Assembly: GCA_900542985.1 (NCBI GenBank) | Contig: UQPQ01000008.1 | Location: 8,490-72,489 of the forward strand | Length of the DNA: 64,000 nucleotides | Source: an uncultured Bacteroides sp. | GTDB lineage: Bacteria > Bacteroidota > Bacteroidia > Bacteroidales > Bacteroidaceae | Direction: 5' to 3' | Shown: positions 53,899 to 60,952 of the stretch, one piece after another | How positions within the stretch are numbered: the first letter of the stretch is position 1 | Layout of the letters: each line of letters opens with the position of its first letter | Notes under the pieces: model-generated | The model's input: the letters and a program-made list of their open reading frames with translations, nothing else | Databases searched by the model: none | What the model was told of the DNA's origin: nothing | Translations under genes and position numbers: made by a program

Positions 53899-55434
53899 CT
53901 ATTTTGCAAAGCTTACTGCACGTGTTTCGCGGATAACAGTAATCTTTACCTGTCCCGGGTAAGTCATTTCGTCCTGAATCTTCTTTGCGATTTCAGTAGA
54001 CAGACTTTCAGTCTGTTTGTCGTCAATCTTGTCGGCGCCTACAATTACGCGCAATTCACGACCGGCCTGAATAGCGTATGTCTTGGTTACACCCGGATAA
54101 GACATGGCCAATTGTTCCAGATCGTTCAAACGCTTGATGTAAGCTTCTACAATTTCCCGGCGTGCTCCCGGACGAGCGCCAGAGATGGCATCACAAACCT
54201 GTACGATAGGAGCAAGCAAGCTGGTCATTTCCACTTCGTCGTGGTGTGCACCGATGGCGTTGCAGATATCCGGTTTTTCCTTGTATTTTTCTGCCAGTTT
54301 CATACCCAGCAATGCGTGTGGCAATTCCGGTTCTTCATCGGGTACTTTACCGATATCGTGTAACAATCCGGCACGTTTTGCCTTTTTCGGGTTCAAGCCC
54401 AGTTCAGATGCCATTACTGCACAAAGGTTGGCTGTTTCACGAGCGTGCTGCAACAGATTCTGTCCGTATGAAGAACGGTATTTCATCTTACCGATGATAC
54501 GAATCAGTTCAGGATGCAAACCGTGGATACCCAAGTCGATGGTAGTACGTTTACCGGTTTCGATGATTTCATCTTCTACCTGTTTGCGGACTTTGGCAAC
54601 TACTTCTTCGATACGAGCCGGATGAATACGTCCGTCGGTTACCAACTGGTGCAAAGCCAGACGGGCAATTTCTCGGCGTACAGGGTCGAATGCAGAAAGT
54701 ACAATTGCTTCCGGAGTATCGTCTACTACGATTTCCACTCCTGTAGCAGCTTCAAGTGCGCGGATATTACGTCCTTCACGACCGATGATACGTCCTTTGA
54801 TTTCGTCTGATTCGATATGGAATACAGTTACTGAGTTTTCAATAGCTGTTTCAGTGGCTACACGCTGGATAGACTGAATCACAATACGTTTTGCTTCGCG
54901 ATTGGCAGTCAGCTTTGCATCGTCCATGATATCGTTGATGTAAGACTGAGCCTGTGTCTTGGCTTCTTCCTTGAGTGATTCTATCAGGCGTTCCTTTGCT
55001 TCTTCTGCAGAAAGGCCAGACAATGCTTCCAGTTTTTCACGTTCTTGTGATTGCAGATGATCGAGTTCTTCCTTTTTCTTTTCGATGATAACGAGTTGCG
55101 CATCGAGGTTTTCCTTAATGGCTTCGTTTTCATTGCGTTTACGCTGCAACTCTTCGTTTTTCTGATTCAGCACCATTTCGCGCTGTTTCAGTTTGTTTTC
55201 GGCCTGCTGTATCTTCTGATTGCGGATGGCAACTTCCTTTTCCAAATCTGCTTTCTTGTTCAGGAATTTCTCCTTTACTTCCAGCAATTTGTTTTTCTTG
55301 ATAACTTCGGCCTCTGTTTCAGCCTCTTTTATAATTTTCTCATACCGTGTTTTCAAGCCGTACTTGAAAAAGCCGTATGAAAGTGCCCCTCCTACCAGAA
55401 AGGCTACTACCGTCAATATTGCTAATGATAACAT
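53899..55434 (-). CDS. rny: Ribonuclease Y
   Basis: A 511-residue membrane-anchored endoribonuclease that starts mRNA decay. Order of parts: an N-terminal transmembrane helix (about 2-22), a long coiled coil (about 25-170), a KH domain with [15 protein letters not shown], and an HD domain with the metal-binding LLHDIGKV and GAHHDEVE. Length is normal. The gene is downstream of zapA on the same strand, an order often seen in Bacteroidota, but a hairpin with T-run in the gap may reduce readthrough. Confidence 0.96.
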   Translation of the reverse strand: MLSLAILTVVAFLVGGALSYGFFKYGLKTRYEKIIKEAETEAEVIKKNKLLEVKEKFLNKKADLEKEVAIRNQKIQQAENKLKQREMVLNQKNEELQRKRNENEAIKENLDAQLVIIEKKKEELDHLQSQEREKLEALSGLSAEEAKERLIESLKEEAKTQAQSYINDIMDDAKLTANREAKRIVIQSIQRVATETAIENSVTVFHIESDEIKGRIIGREGRNIRALEAATGVEIVVDDTPEAIVLSAFDPVRREIARLALHQLVTDGRIHPARIEEVVAKVRKQVEDEIIETGKRTTIDLGIHGLHPELIRIIGKMKYRSSYGQNLLQHARETANLCAVMASELGLNPKKAKRAGLLHDIGKVPDEEPELPHALLGMKLAEKYKEKPDICNAIGAHHDEVEMTSLLAPIVQVCDAISGARPGARREIVEAYIKRLNDLEQLAMSYPGVTKTYAIQAGRELRVIVGADKIDDKQTESLSTEIAKKIQDEMTYPGQVKITVIRETRAVSFAK

Positions 55435-55458
55435 TATAATTTTAAATTAAAATATAAA

Positions 55459-55514
55459 CAAAAAACGCACGACTTTCGACTCGGATCTTTCTTCCGTCGT
55501 CTCCAGTTGTGCGT
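55459..55514 (-). terminator. Structured hairpin between zapA and rny
   Basis: Read on the minus strand, ACGCACAACT (55514-55505) pairs with AGTCGTGCGT (55474-55465), enclosing an inner TCCG/CGGA stem, and is followed by a run of T. It may be a terminator, an attenuator for rny, or the 3' end of a small RNA; the 122-nt gap has no ORF. Confidence 0.6.
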
Positions 55515-55556
55515 GGATAATCTCTTTTATACGTTCCGTACTATAAACCTTATTAG

Positions 55557-55865
55557 CTATGGCTGTGGCGTGTCTTTTAAGTTCAGACATTGGTCCACTT
55601 CTTCTTCCAGTTCTTTTATTTTTTCCATATAAGGCTGTGTATCATTTCTGTCTTTCAGATACATATTCTCAAAAGCCAGTTCCAAAGCTACCATAGCCCA
55701 ATGCTTTGTGGGACCGAAGTCTCTGAAAGCATTCCGATATTTGTTTAGTTTATAGTCAATCTGTTTGGCAGCGTCACGATACAGTTGTTCGTCTTCCCGG
55801 CGTATGTTCAACGGGTATCGTTCGTTGTCAATCAGCAGATGTATTTTCATTTTGTCGTCCATCAT
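55557..55865 (-). CDS. zapA: Cell division protein ZapA
   Basis: A 102-residue ZapA-like protein that bundles FtsZ filaments at midcell. The N-terminal part MKIHLLIDNERYPLNI and the following EDEQLYRDAAKQIDYKLN are typical, with a C-terminal helical coiled-coil region (MYLKDRNDTQPYMEKIKELEEEV in pieces). Three alternative Met starts exist near the N-terminus (MMDDKMK). It is preceded by a small coiled-coil gene (18 nt) and followed by rny. Confidence 0.87.
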   Translation of the reverse strand: MMDDKMKIHLLIDNERYPLNIRREDEQLYRDAAKQIDYKLNKYRNAFRDFGPTKHWAMVALELAFENMYLKDRNDTQPYMEKIKELEEEVDQCLNLKDTPQP

Positions 55866-55883
55866 GATTCGGTTTACCGGTTT

Positions 55884-56177
55884 TTATTCATTCAGCAAAG
55901 CGATACATTTGTCGACTTCACGCACCAGCTTGGATAATCTTTGTTTGGTATCTCTGAGTTCATTGTCATTAATACTGATCATCCGGGCCATTTTCAGGTT
56001 GGTATATCTGGCTTCTAATTCTTTTTGGCTATCAGCCATACGGGCTATTTCTTCTTCTTTTTCAGAAAGAAGTTGTTTAAGGGTGGCATTTTCTTTCTTT
56101 AATTCTTTGTATAAATACATGAAATGCCTCAATTTCCCTTCGAAAGTACTTAATAGCTTTTTGTCTTCTTCCGTCAT
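55884..56177 (-). CDS. Small coiled-coil protein upstream of zapA
   Basis: A 97-residue protein that is almost entirely helical and charged (TEEDKKLLSTFEGKLRHF, LKKENATLKQLLSEKEEEI, DTKQRLSKLVREVDKCIALLN), predicted to form a coiled coil. It resembles the uncharacterised protein commonly found next to zapA in Bacteroidota, with a superficial likeness to ZapB; a cell-division role is inference. The start at 56177 is chosen because the longer frame is hydrophobic or irregular and passes through the divergent queD upstream region. Confidence 0.72.
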   Translation of the reverse strand: MTEEDKKLLSTFEGKLRHFMYLYKELKKENATLKQLLSEKEEEIARMADSQKELEARYTNLKMARMISINDNELRDTKQRLSKLVREVDKCIALLNE

Positions 56178-56388
56178 TTTATACCAAAACTCTATACAAA
56201 TATAGTGGATTGGAAATAAACTCAAAAATATTTGGGGGATATTTTCGGAAAAATGTCTGAAATATTCGGAGCGATAAATGGATTTGTTTGTTTTTTCTTG
56301 TTTTTTGAAATTATTTTTACCTTTGCCGGACACCGAGGTGACATTAGGTGTAAATGTAAATTTATTAAATATTAATTCAGAGTATAAT

Positions 56389-56721
56389 ATGTTTACTGTG
56401 GTAAAAAGAATGGAGGTTTCAGCTTCGCACAGTCTGAAACTTTCGTATCAAAGCAAGTGCGAGAACTTGCATGGTCACAATTGGATTGTTACGGTGTATT
56501 GCCGTTCGGAAGTGTTGAATGAAGATGGAATGGTGGTAGATTTTACCCACATTAAGGAAACGGTGATGGGAAAGCTGGATCACCGTAATCTGAATGATGT
56601 GATTCCTGCGAATCCGACTGCCGAAAATATTGCCTGTTGGATTTGTAATCAGATACCCTGTTGTTTCAAGGTAGAAGTTCAAGAGTCGGAAGGTAATACT
56701 GTTATCTATGAGAAAGATTAA
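56389..56721 (+). CDS. queD: 6-carboxy-5,6,7,8-tetrahydropterin synthase (QueD)
   Basis: A 110-residue protein of the 6-pyruvoyl-tetrahydropterin synthase family. The zinc histidines are in SASHSLKL and LHGHNW, and the family glutamate/aspartate positions are in VVDFTHIK and LDHRNLND. Together with queE, which overlaps it by 14 nt, it belongs to the preQ0 branch leading to queuosine in tRNA. The start at 56389 (MFTVVKRMEVSASHS) is preferred over an upstream in-frame ATG. Confidence 0.92.
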   Translation: MFTVVKRMEVSASHSLKLSYQSKCENLHGHNWIVTVYCRSEVLNEDGMVVDFTHIKETVMGKLDHRNLNDVIPANPTAENIACWICNQIPCCFKVEVQESEGNTVIYEKD

Positions 56722-57253
56722 CGAGATTTTTTACAGCCTGCAGGGGGAAGGTTTTCATGCGGGTACTCCTGCTGTATTTGTCCGTTTTTCCGGTTGTAAC
56801 CTGAAATGCGACTTTTGTGATACACGGCACGAAGAGGGGAAAGACATGACCGATGAGGAGATTGTGGAAGAGGTGCTTCGTTATCCTTCCCGTATGGTGA
56901 TTCTGACTGGTGGAGAACCCGGACTTTGGGTGGATGATGTATTGATTGAGGCTTTGCACAAAGCGGGTAAATATATATGTATTGAAACAAACGGTACATG
57001 TGTACTTCCTGAACAGATTGACTGGGTGACTTGTTCTCCCAAACAGGGTACTGTCTTGAAAGTGAAGCGTATGGATGAGGTGAAAGTGGTTTATTGGGGA
57101 CAGGATGTATCTTCGTATCTGCAGTTACCTGCTACTCATTATTTCTTGCAGCCTTGTTCTTGCAGGAATACAGAAGAGGTGGTCGGGTATATCTTGCAAC
57201 ATCCTCAATGGAGACTTAGTCTGCAAACGCATAAACTGATCAATATTCCTTAG
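56708..57253 (+). CDS. queE: 7-carboxy-7-deazaguanine synthase (QueE)
   Basis: A 181-residue radical SAM enzyme that converts the product of QueD into 7-carboxy-7-deazaguanine. The N-terminal INEIFYSLQGEGFHAGTPAVF-type segment precedes the cluster motif GCNLKCDFC (Cys30, Cys34, Cys37), and LTGGEPG follows. It is at the short end of the family. queD and queE overlap by 14 nt and are translationally coupled. QueC and QueF are not in the window. Confidence 0.93.
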   Translation: MRKINEIFYSLQGEGFHAGTPAVFVRFSGCNLKCDFCDTRHEEGKDMTDEEIVEEVLRYPSRMVILTGGEPGLWVDDVLIEALHKAGKYICIETNGTCVLPEQIDWVTCSPKQGTVLKVKRMDEVKVVYWGQDVSSYLQLPATHYFLQPCSCRNTEEVVGYILQHPQWRLSLQTHKLINIP

Positions 57254-57295
57254 TAGTAGAAATAAAGTGTCCCGATTTTGTTCCGGATATAAAAT

Positions 57296-57329
57296 AAAAA
57301 AGCTGCAACTCTCAGAGTTACAGCTTTTT
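57296..57329. terminator. Shared terminator of queE and tRNA-Trp
   Basis: AAAAAGCTG and CAGCTTTTT with inner AACTCT/AGAGTT form a hairpin with A/T-runs at both ends. Confidence 0.85.
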
Positions 57330-57336
57330 CGTTTTG

Positions 57337-57409
57337 CACGGGAAGAGAGGCTCGAACTCCCGACACTCGGTTTTGGAGACCGATGCTCTACCAACTGAGC
57401 TATTCCCGT
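57337..57409 (-). tRNA. tRNA-Trp (CCA anticodon)
   Basis: A 73-nt cloverleaf on the minus strand: acceptor ACGGGAA/TTCCCGT, D arm GCTCAGTTGGTAGAGC, anticodon loop CTCCAAA with anticodon CCA, and T arm GGGAG-TTCGAGC-CTCTC with one G-U pair. The discriminator base is G, and no 3' CCA is encoded. It has its own promoter upstream and terminates at the shared hairpin. Confidence 0.97.
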
Positions 57410-57419
57410 ATTGCGGTTG

Positions 57420-57450
57420 CAAAGGTAGTACAAATTTCAATATATGCAAT
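57420..57450 (-). promoter_or_regulatory. Promoter of tRNA-Trp
   Basis: TACCTTTG (57427-57420, minus strand) with ATTG about 19 nt upstream (57450-57447), starting 11 nt from the tRNA. Confidence 0.6.
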
Positions 57451-57481
57451 ACCTTTTTCTATTATTTTATTCTCTGTTTCA

Positions 57482-58075
57482 CTATAGCAATCCTAATTCG
57501 CTGAACATGAGCTGATAAATTTCTGCTTTTTTTTCTAACTTCAACGGATAGGCACGACTTGAAGAAGGCATTCGGTAAAGGAATAATTGCCGGTCTTCGA
57601 ACTCAAACGGGCTTTTTGAGCCTACAGCTGGTTCTGTTGCATGCATTTGTTGCCGGAGTGTATCGGTGGCTTTCTGTCCCGTAGTAACGACCGCCCGGCA
57701 TTGCGGCAGCTGTTTTAATAAAAGCCTGATGTCTGTAGGTTCTACTACTTCAAGAAACTTGTCCGAAGCATTGTCTTGCAAACGTCGGACGGAGGTTGCT
57801 GTATCGTATAAAGCAATACCTTTTTGTTTCAGGAAATCTATAATCCGTTCTTTGTCGAATGCTTTCTTGTCTGGTTTCAGGAAGTATTCTTTATCGCCGA
57901 AGAATATCAGTCCGACGATGCGCCACATATCATTTTGCAAATTAGGATAGAAGAAATCCATACTCCATCTTTTCTGCTGCGGAGGGAAACTTCCCAGCAT
58001 CAGCAATACCGCATTACCCGGTAGAAAAGGTTCGAGAGGATGTGTCTCTATGACAGGCACAGTTTCTTCTATCAT
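57482..58075 (-). CDS. Uracil-DNA glycosylase superfamily protein (MUG-like)
   Basis: A 197-residue protein of the uracil-DNA glycosylase superfamily, closest in pattern to the mismatch-specific or deoxyinosine glycosylase group. MLGSFPPQQKRW and FFYPNLQNDMWRI occupy the position of the glycosylase active-site loop, and KAVVTTGQKATD-like VVTTGQKATDTLRQ the next conserved strand. The sequence FEDRQLFLYRMPSSSRAY matches the C-terminal DNA-intercalating loop region. It probably excises damaged bases; the specificity is uncertain. The conserved unknown gene upstream lies 21 nt away on the same strand. Confidence 0.85.
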   Translation of the reverse strand: MIEETVPVIETHPLEPFLPGNAVLLMLGSFPPQQKRWSMDFFYPNLQNDMWRIVGLIFFGDKEYFLKPDKKAFDKERIIDFLKQKGIALYDTATSVRRLQDNASDKFLEVVEPTDIRLLLKQLPQCRAVVTTGQKATDTLRQQMHATEPAVGSKSPFEFEDRQLFLYRMPSSSRAYPLKLEKKAEIYQLMFSELGLL

Positions 58076-58096
58076 TGTATTTGCGTTATTATTGGG

Positions 58097-58726
58097 TTAT
58101 GCTTTAGGCTTTGGCTCTTTTTTAGCAAGAAGCACAATGTTGTACACATATTCGGTAATCCAGCTTTCGCTGTATCCCAGACTATGCTGATACTGACGGA
58201 TTGTGATACAGGTTTTGTGTACGCTGTCGTCTTTCCAAGTCATCTTGGTCAGGATATCGTGTACGGTTTTCTCAGTCATGTTACGCAACATTTTCTTGAA
58301 AACACCCGGCATACGGAATTTCCATTGCATCAAATTGCCAATCAACATCATCAAGTCCTGACTGAATCCCTGGAACATGAACAGATAAGTCTTGATGTCG
58401 TTTACATTCTTGCAGTTCTTCTTGATGGAATTGTCTATTTCTTTGAAAAAACTGTCGTTGAGTCCGTATATGTCTGTCAGCATTTTCTTGCAACGTGCTT
58501 TTTCTGCCAGTCCCAACTTGTTGTTTTGAGTAGGGATTTTAAGAGTACGTTTGAATACAGCCATGTCGGGTAAGAAATTGATGTTGCTGATTCCCAACTG
58601 TGCAGCCATTACTGCCTGATAATATACACGAATCAGTGTCATGAAGTCTTCCATACCTCCTACACGTACAGTTCCTTCTGCTTCTTCTGCTTGTTTTTTG
58701 CCGAATATTTTTGAAAATATGCTCAT
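58097..58726 (-). CDS. Conserved protein of unknown function
   Basis: A 209-residue cytoplasmic protein without signal peptide or membrane helix. It starts MSIFSKIFGKKQAEE and is mainly helical, with a Met- and Phe-rich middle part (YLFMFQGFSQDLMMLIGNLMQ in pieces) and a basic C-terminal tail. I do not recognise a domain. It forms an apparent operon with the uracil-DNA glycosylase-like gene 21 nt downstream, and has its own -7 box 30 nt upstream. Confidence 0.78.
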   Translation of the reverse strand: MSIFSKIFGKKQAEEAEGTVRVGGMEDFMTLIRVYYQAVMAAQLGISNINFLPDMAVFKRTLKIPTQNNKLGLAEKARCKKMLTDIYGLNDSFFKEIDNSIKKNCKNVNDIKTYLFMFQGFSQDLMMLIGNLMQWKFRMPGVFKKMLRNMTEKTVHDILTKMTWKDDSVHKTCITIRQYQHSLGYSESWITEYVYNIVLLAKKEPKPKA

Positions 58727-58755
58727 ATATGATTGTTAATTTAGGTTTTATGGGG

Positions 58756-58763
58756 CAAAGGTA
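58756..58763 (-). promoter_or_regulatory. -7 box of the conserved unknown gene
   Basis: TACCTTTG on the minus strand, 30 nt before the start codon, no clear -33. Confidence 0.45.
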
Positions 58764-58773
58764 ATAAAAAATG

Positions 58774-59424
58774 TCACTCGTTTTCTGTCAGTTTGAAATA
58801 AAAAGTGTGTTCTTTAAAATCTTGTTCTACCAAACCAAAGCGGATAAAATCGGCGAGCAGTTCACTCGTCTGTTTCCGATTGATTTGAGATAATCTGCTG
58901 CATTGGTTTAAAGTAAGAGCGCCGTGCTGTTTCAATATGTTGAGCAGATGCTGTTCGCGTTCGGTATAGGCTATGACAACCGATTCTTTCTGCCGGTTTT
59001 GTTTCCATATATTTAAATGTACAGGATTGGCCAATATGTTTTCATCTTTGATACGGACATAAGCCCATGCCTTATTTTGCTCGTCCAAAGCACAGATTGG
59101 TTTGCAGGGATTTTCGGCAATACGTACTTCGAGTACATTTTTCCCCTCTACCTTATATATATAGTTTTCTAATTCAACCTGTGGGCGGCAATACATACGG
59201 GCGGCTGCTTCAATCATATATATTTCTTCTTCCGAGCGTACGCCTGCAATCTTTCCGTTGTCTTTAACTCCGATGAGTAGTCTTCCTCCTTGTGTATTGG
59301 CAAAAGCCGAAATACTTCGGGCTATTTTCCTTGCATCAGAAATGGCGAACTTAAAGTCCTGCTGAATATGTTCTCCTTCACTTATCAGCTGTTGTATATA
59401 TTCTGTTTCCGTCCTCGTTTTCAT
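58774..59424 (-). CDS. AlbA_2-domain protein with C-terminal winged helix
   Basis: A 216-residue protein with an N-terminal AlbA_2 (Schlafen-like putative DNA-binding) domain: HIQQDFKFAISDARKIARSI, FANTQGGRLLIGVKDNGKIAGV in pieces, and a C-terminal winged-helix-like part (LLNILKQHGALTLNQCSRLS). Related proteins are often called ATP-binding or transcriptional regulators; the target is unknown. The -7 box lies only 8 nt before the start, so the message would be almost leaderless. Confidence 0.85.
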   Translation of the reverse strand: MKTRTETEYIQQLISEGEHIQQDFKFAISDARKIARSISAFANTQGGRLLIGVKDNGKIAGVRSEEEIYMIEAAARMYCRPQVELENYIYKVEGKNVLEVRIAENPCKPICALDEQNKAWAYVRIKDENILANPVHLNIWKQNRQKESVVIAYTEREQHLLNILKQHGALTLNQCSRLSQINRKQTSELLADFIRFGLVEQDFKEHTFYFKLTENE

Positions 59425-59432
59425 ACGGAGGG

Positions 59433-59440
59433 CAAAGATA
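59433..59440 (-). promoter_or_regulatory. -7 box of the AlbA_2 gene, next to a terminator
   Basis: TATCTTTG (minus strand) ends 9 nt before the start codon. It abuts the T-run of the preceding gene's terminator. Confidence 0.5.
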
Positions 59441-59497
59441 AAAAAAACGACTGTTCTTCGCTTTTACTTTTCAGTTCTTTTACGAAAAACAGTCGTT
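59440..59497 (-). terminator. Terminator of the cysteine desulfidase-like gene
   Basis: AACGACTGTT (59446-59455) pairs with AACAGTCGTT (59488-59497), 32-nt loop; the A-run at 59440-59447 is a T-run on the minus strand. Confidence 0.8.
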
Positions 59498-59517
59498 AGT
59501 ATGATGAAAAATGCAAT

Positions 59518-60813
59518 TTAATCGCAATGCTTATGGGTCATGATATCAAGAACCAGTCTGTCTGTTTCGTTCATACCTTCCGAGCCGATCTTGGTCAAGT
59601 TGCGGATGCTTCGGTCCACATCATCTTCGATGATACCTTCTACAGAGGTCACGCATTTGCCTTCCATGGCTAAAATAGCAGACAATACAGCGGTAGATAC
59701 GCCACTGGTCAGCTTTAACGCACAACTTGGTTTTGCACCGTCGCAAATCATACCGGTTAGGTTGGCTATCATATTTTGTACGGCAAAAGCAACCTGCTGA
59801 TAACTTCCTCCCATCAGGTAGGTGATACCACAGCTACTTCCTGTGGCTGCTACTACACATCCGCAGAGAGCTGAAAGGCGTCCTAAATTCTGTTTGATAT
59901 AGATAGCGGTCAGGTGACTGAGTATCAAAGCCCGGATTAACTGTTCTTCGGACATATGGTTTTCTTCTGCATATACAACAACCGGAAGAGTGGCTGCGAT
60001 ACCTTGGTTACCACTTCCAGAATTGCTCATCACCGGAATCATAGCTCCTGCCATACGGGCATCACAAGCTGCCGATGTGTAGGAAAGAATATGAGTGAAA
60101 ATATTGCTTCCCATTACACTCTGTTCGCTTTTGCTGCTTTGTAAGGTCTTTCCCAGTGCATGTCCGAAGTTTCCCTGGAACGAACGTTCTGCTGCGTTTT
60201 TGTTGAGACGCTTAGCTTCCAGAATGAATTCAATTTCTTCAAGCGGGGCAGTGGTTGCAAAGTCGTAGACTTTTTTCAATGATAATTCTACATTTGTAGC
60301 ATCTGCTTCTTGTGTAGACTGGGTACGTTTATCCAGCAAAACTTTATCATTGATACTTTCGTATACAAAGTGAGTATGTCCTCCACTGATGATGGCAGTA
60401 GCTTTGTCATTGCCATGTTCGCAGATAATCTCAATATACAGCTTTTCTTCGATATTTTCTTTTAGTGCAATGTCGATACATTGTGAATCAATCATTTTTT
60501 TGCCTTCGGCTACGGCTTCCGGAGTGCTGTCTTTCAGAACTTCCAATTGATATTCCGATTTTCCTATCAGTGCACCAAGGGCTACAGCAATAGGAAGTCC
60601 AATCATTCCTGTTCCGGGAATACCTACCCCCATTGCATTTTTCAGAATATTGGCACTGAGAAGAACTTTGATTTTTTCGGGACGTTGACCTAAAAGCTCT
60701 GTCGCTTTGGCTACACAAAGAGCTACGGCAATAGGTTCAGTACAGCCTATTGCCGGAACTACTTCCTGTTTTATCAGGGCAATGATTTGCTCTCTTTCAG
60801 ATTTAGCAATCAT
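59518..60813 (-). CDS. L-cysteine desulfidase / serine dehydratase-alpha-like protein (CyuA/UPF0597)
   Basis: A 431-residue protein of the serine dehydratase alpha-subunit-like family (UPF0597, YhaM/CyuA), Fe-S enzymes that break L-cysteine into pyruvate, ammonia and sulfide. Conserved pieces include VVPAIGCTEPIA, NSGSGNQGIAAT, ATGSSCGITYLMGG and CDGAKPSCALKL, which hold cysteines likely to bind the cluster. Serine deamination is an alternative. The start at 60813 (MIAKSEREQ) is chosen over one 15 codons upstream, which lies in a repeat-rich tract. No transporter is beside it. Confidence 0.87.
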   Translation of the reverse strand: MIAKSEREQIIALIKQEVVPAIGCTEPIAVALCVAKATELLGQRPEKIKVLLSANILKNAMGVGIPGTGMIGLPIAVALGALIGKSEYQLEVLKDSTPEAVAEGKKMIDSQCIDIALKENIEEKLYIEIICEHGNDKATAIISGGHTHFVYESINDKVLLDKRTQSTQEADATNVELSLKKVYDFATTAPLEEIEFILEAKRLNKNAAERSFQGNFGHALGKTLQSSKSEQSVMGSNIFTHILSYTSAACDARMAGAMIPVMSNSGSGNQGIAATLPVVVYAEENHMSEEQLIRALILSHLTAIYIKQNLGRLSALCGCVVAATGSSCGITYLMGGSYQQVAFAVQNMIANLTGMICDGAKPSCALKLTSGVSTAVLSAILAMEGKCVTSVEGIIEDDVDRSIRNLTKIGSEGMNETDRLVLDIMTHKHCD

Positions 60814-60862
60814 GGATATTAAGTTTATAAGTTTTTTTGAGTTTGTCTGTTTTTTCAAATTC

Positions 60863-60941
60863 GTTTATAAGTTTTTGACTTTATAAGTTTGTAATGCTTT
60901 TGTTTAACAGAACAAACTTATAAAGTCAAAAACTTATGAAC
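60863..60941. repeat. 30-bp inverted repeat between two minus-strand genes
   Basis: Left arm 60863-60892 and right arm 60912-60941 are complementary with one mismatch, loop 19 nt. The arm contains TTATAAGTTTTTGACTTTAT, and the element TTATAAGTTT is repeated again at 60826-60840. It lies just after the dsbD-like stop codon and probably terminates that gene. Confidence 0.8.
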
Positions 60942-60952
60942 TTAGTGTATAT

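Noticed and set aside
55435..55556. Firm annotation as 6S RNA
   Set aside because: The visible fold is too short and I cannot confirm the characteristic long bulged hairpin; it is kept only as a structured candidate.
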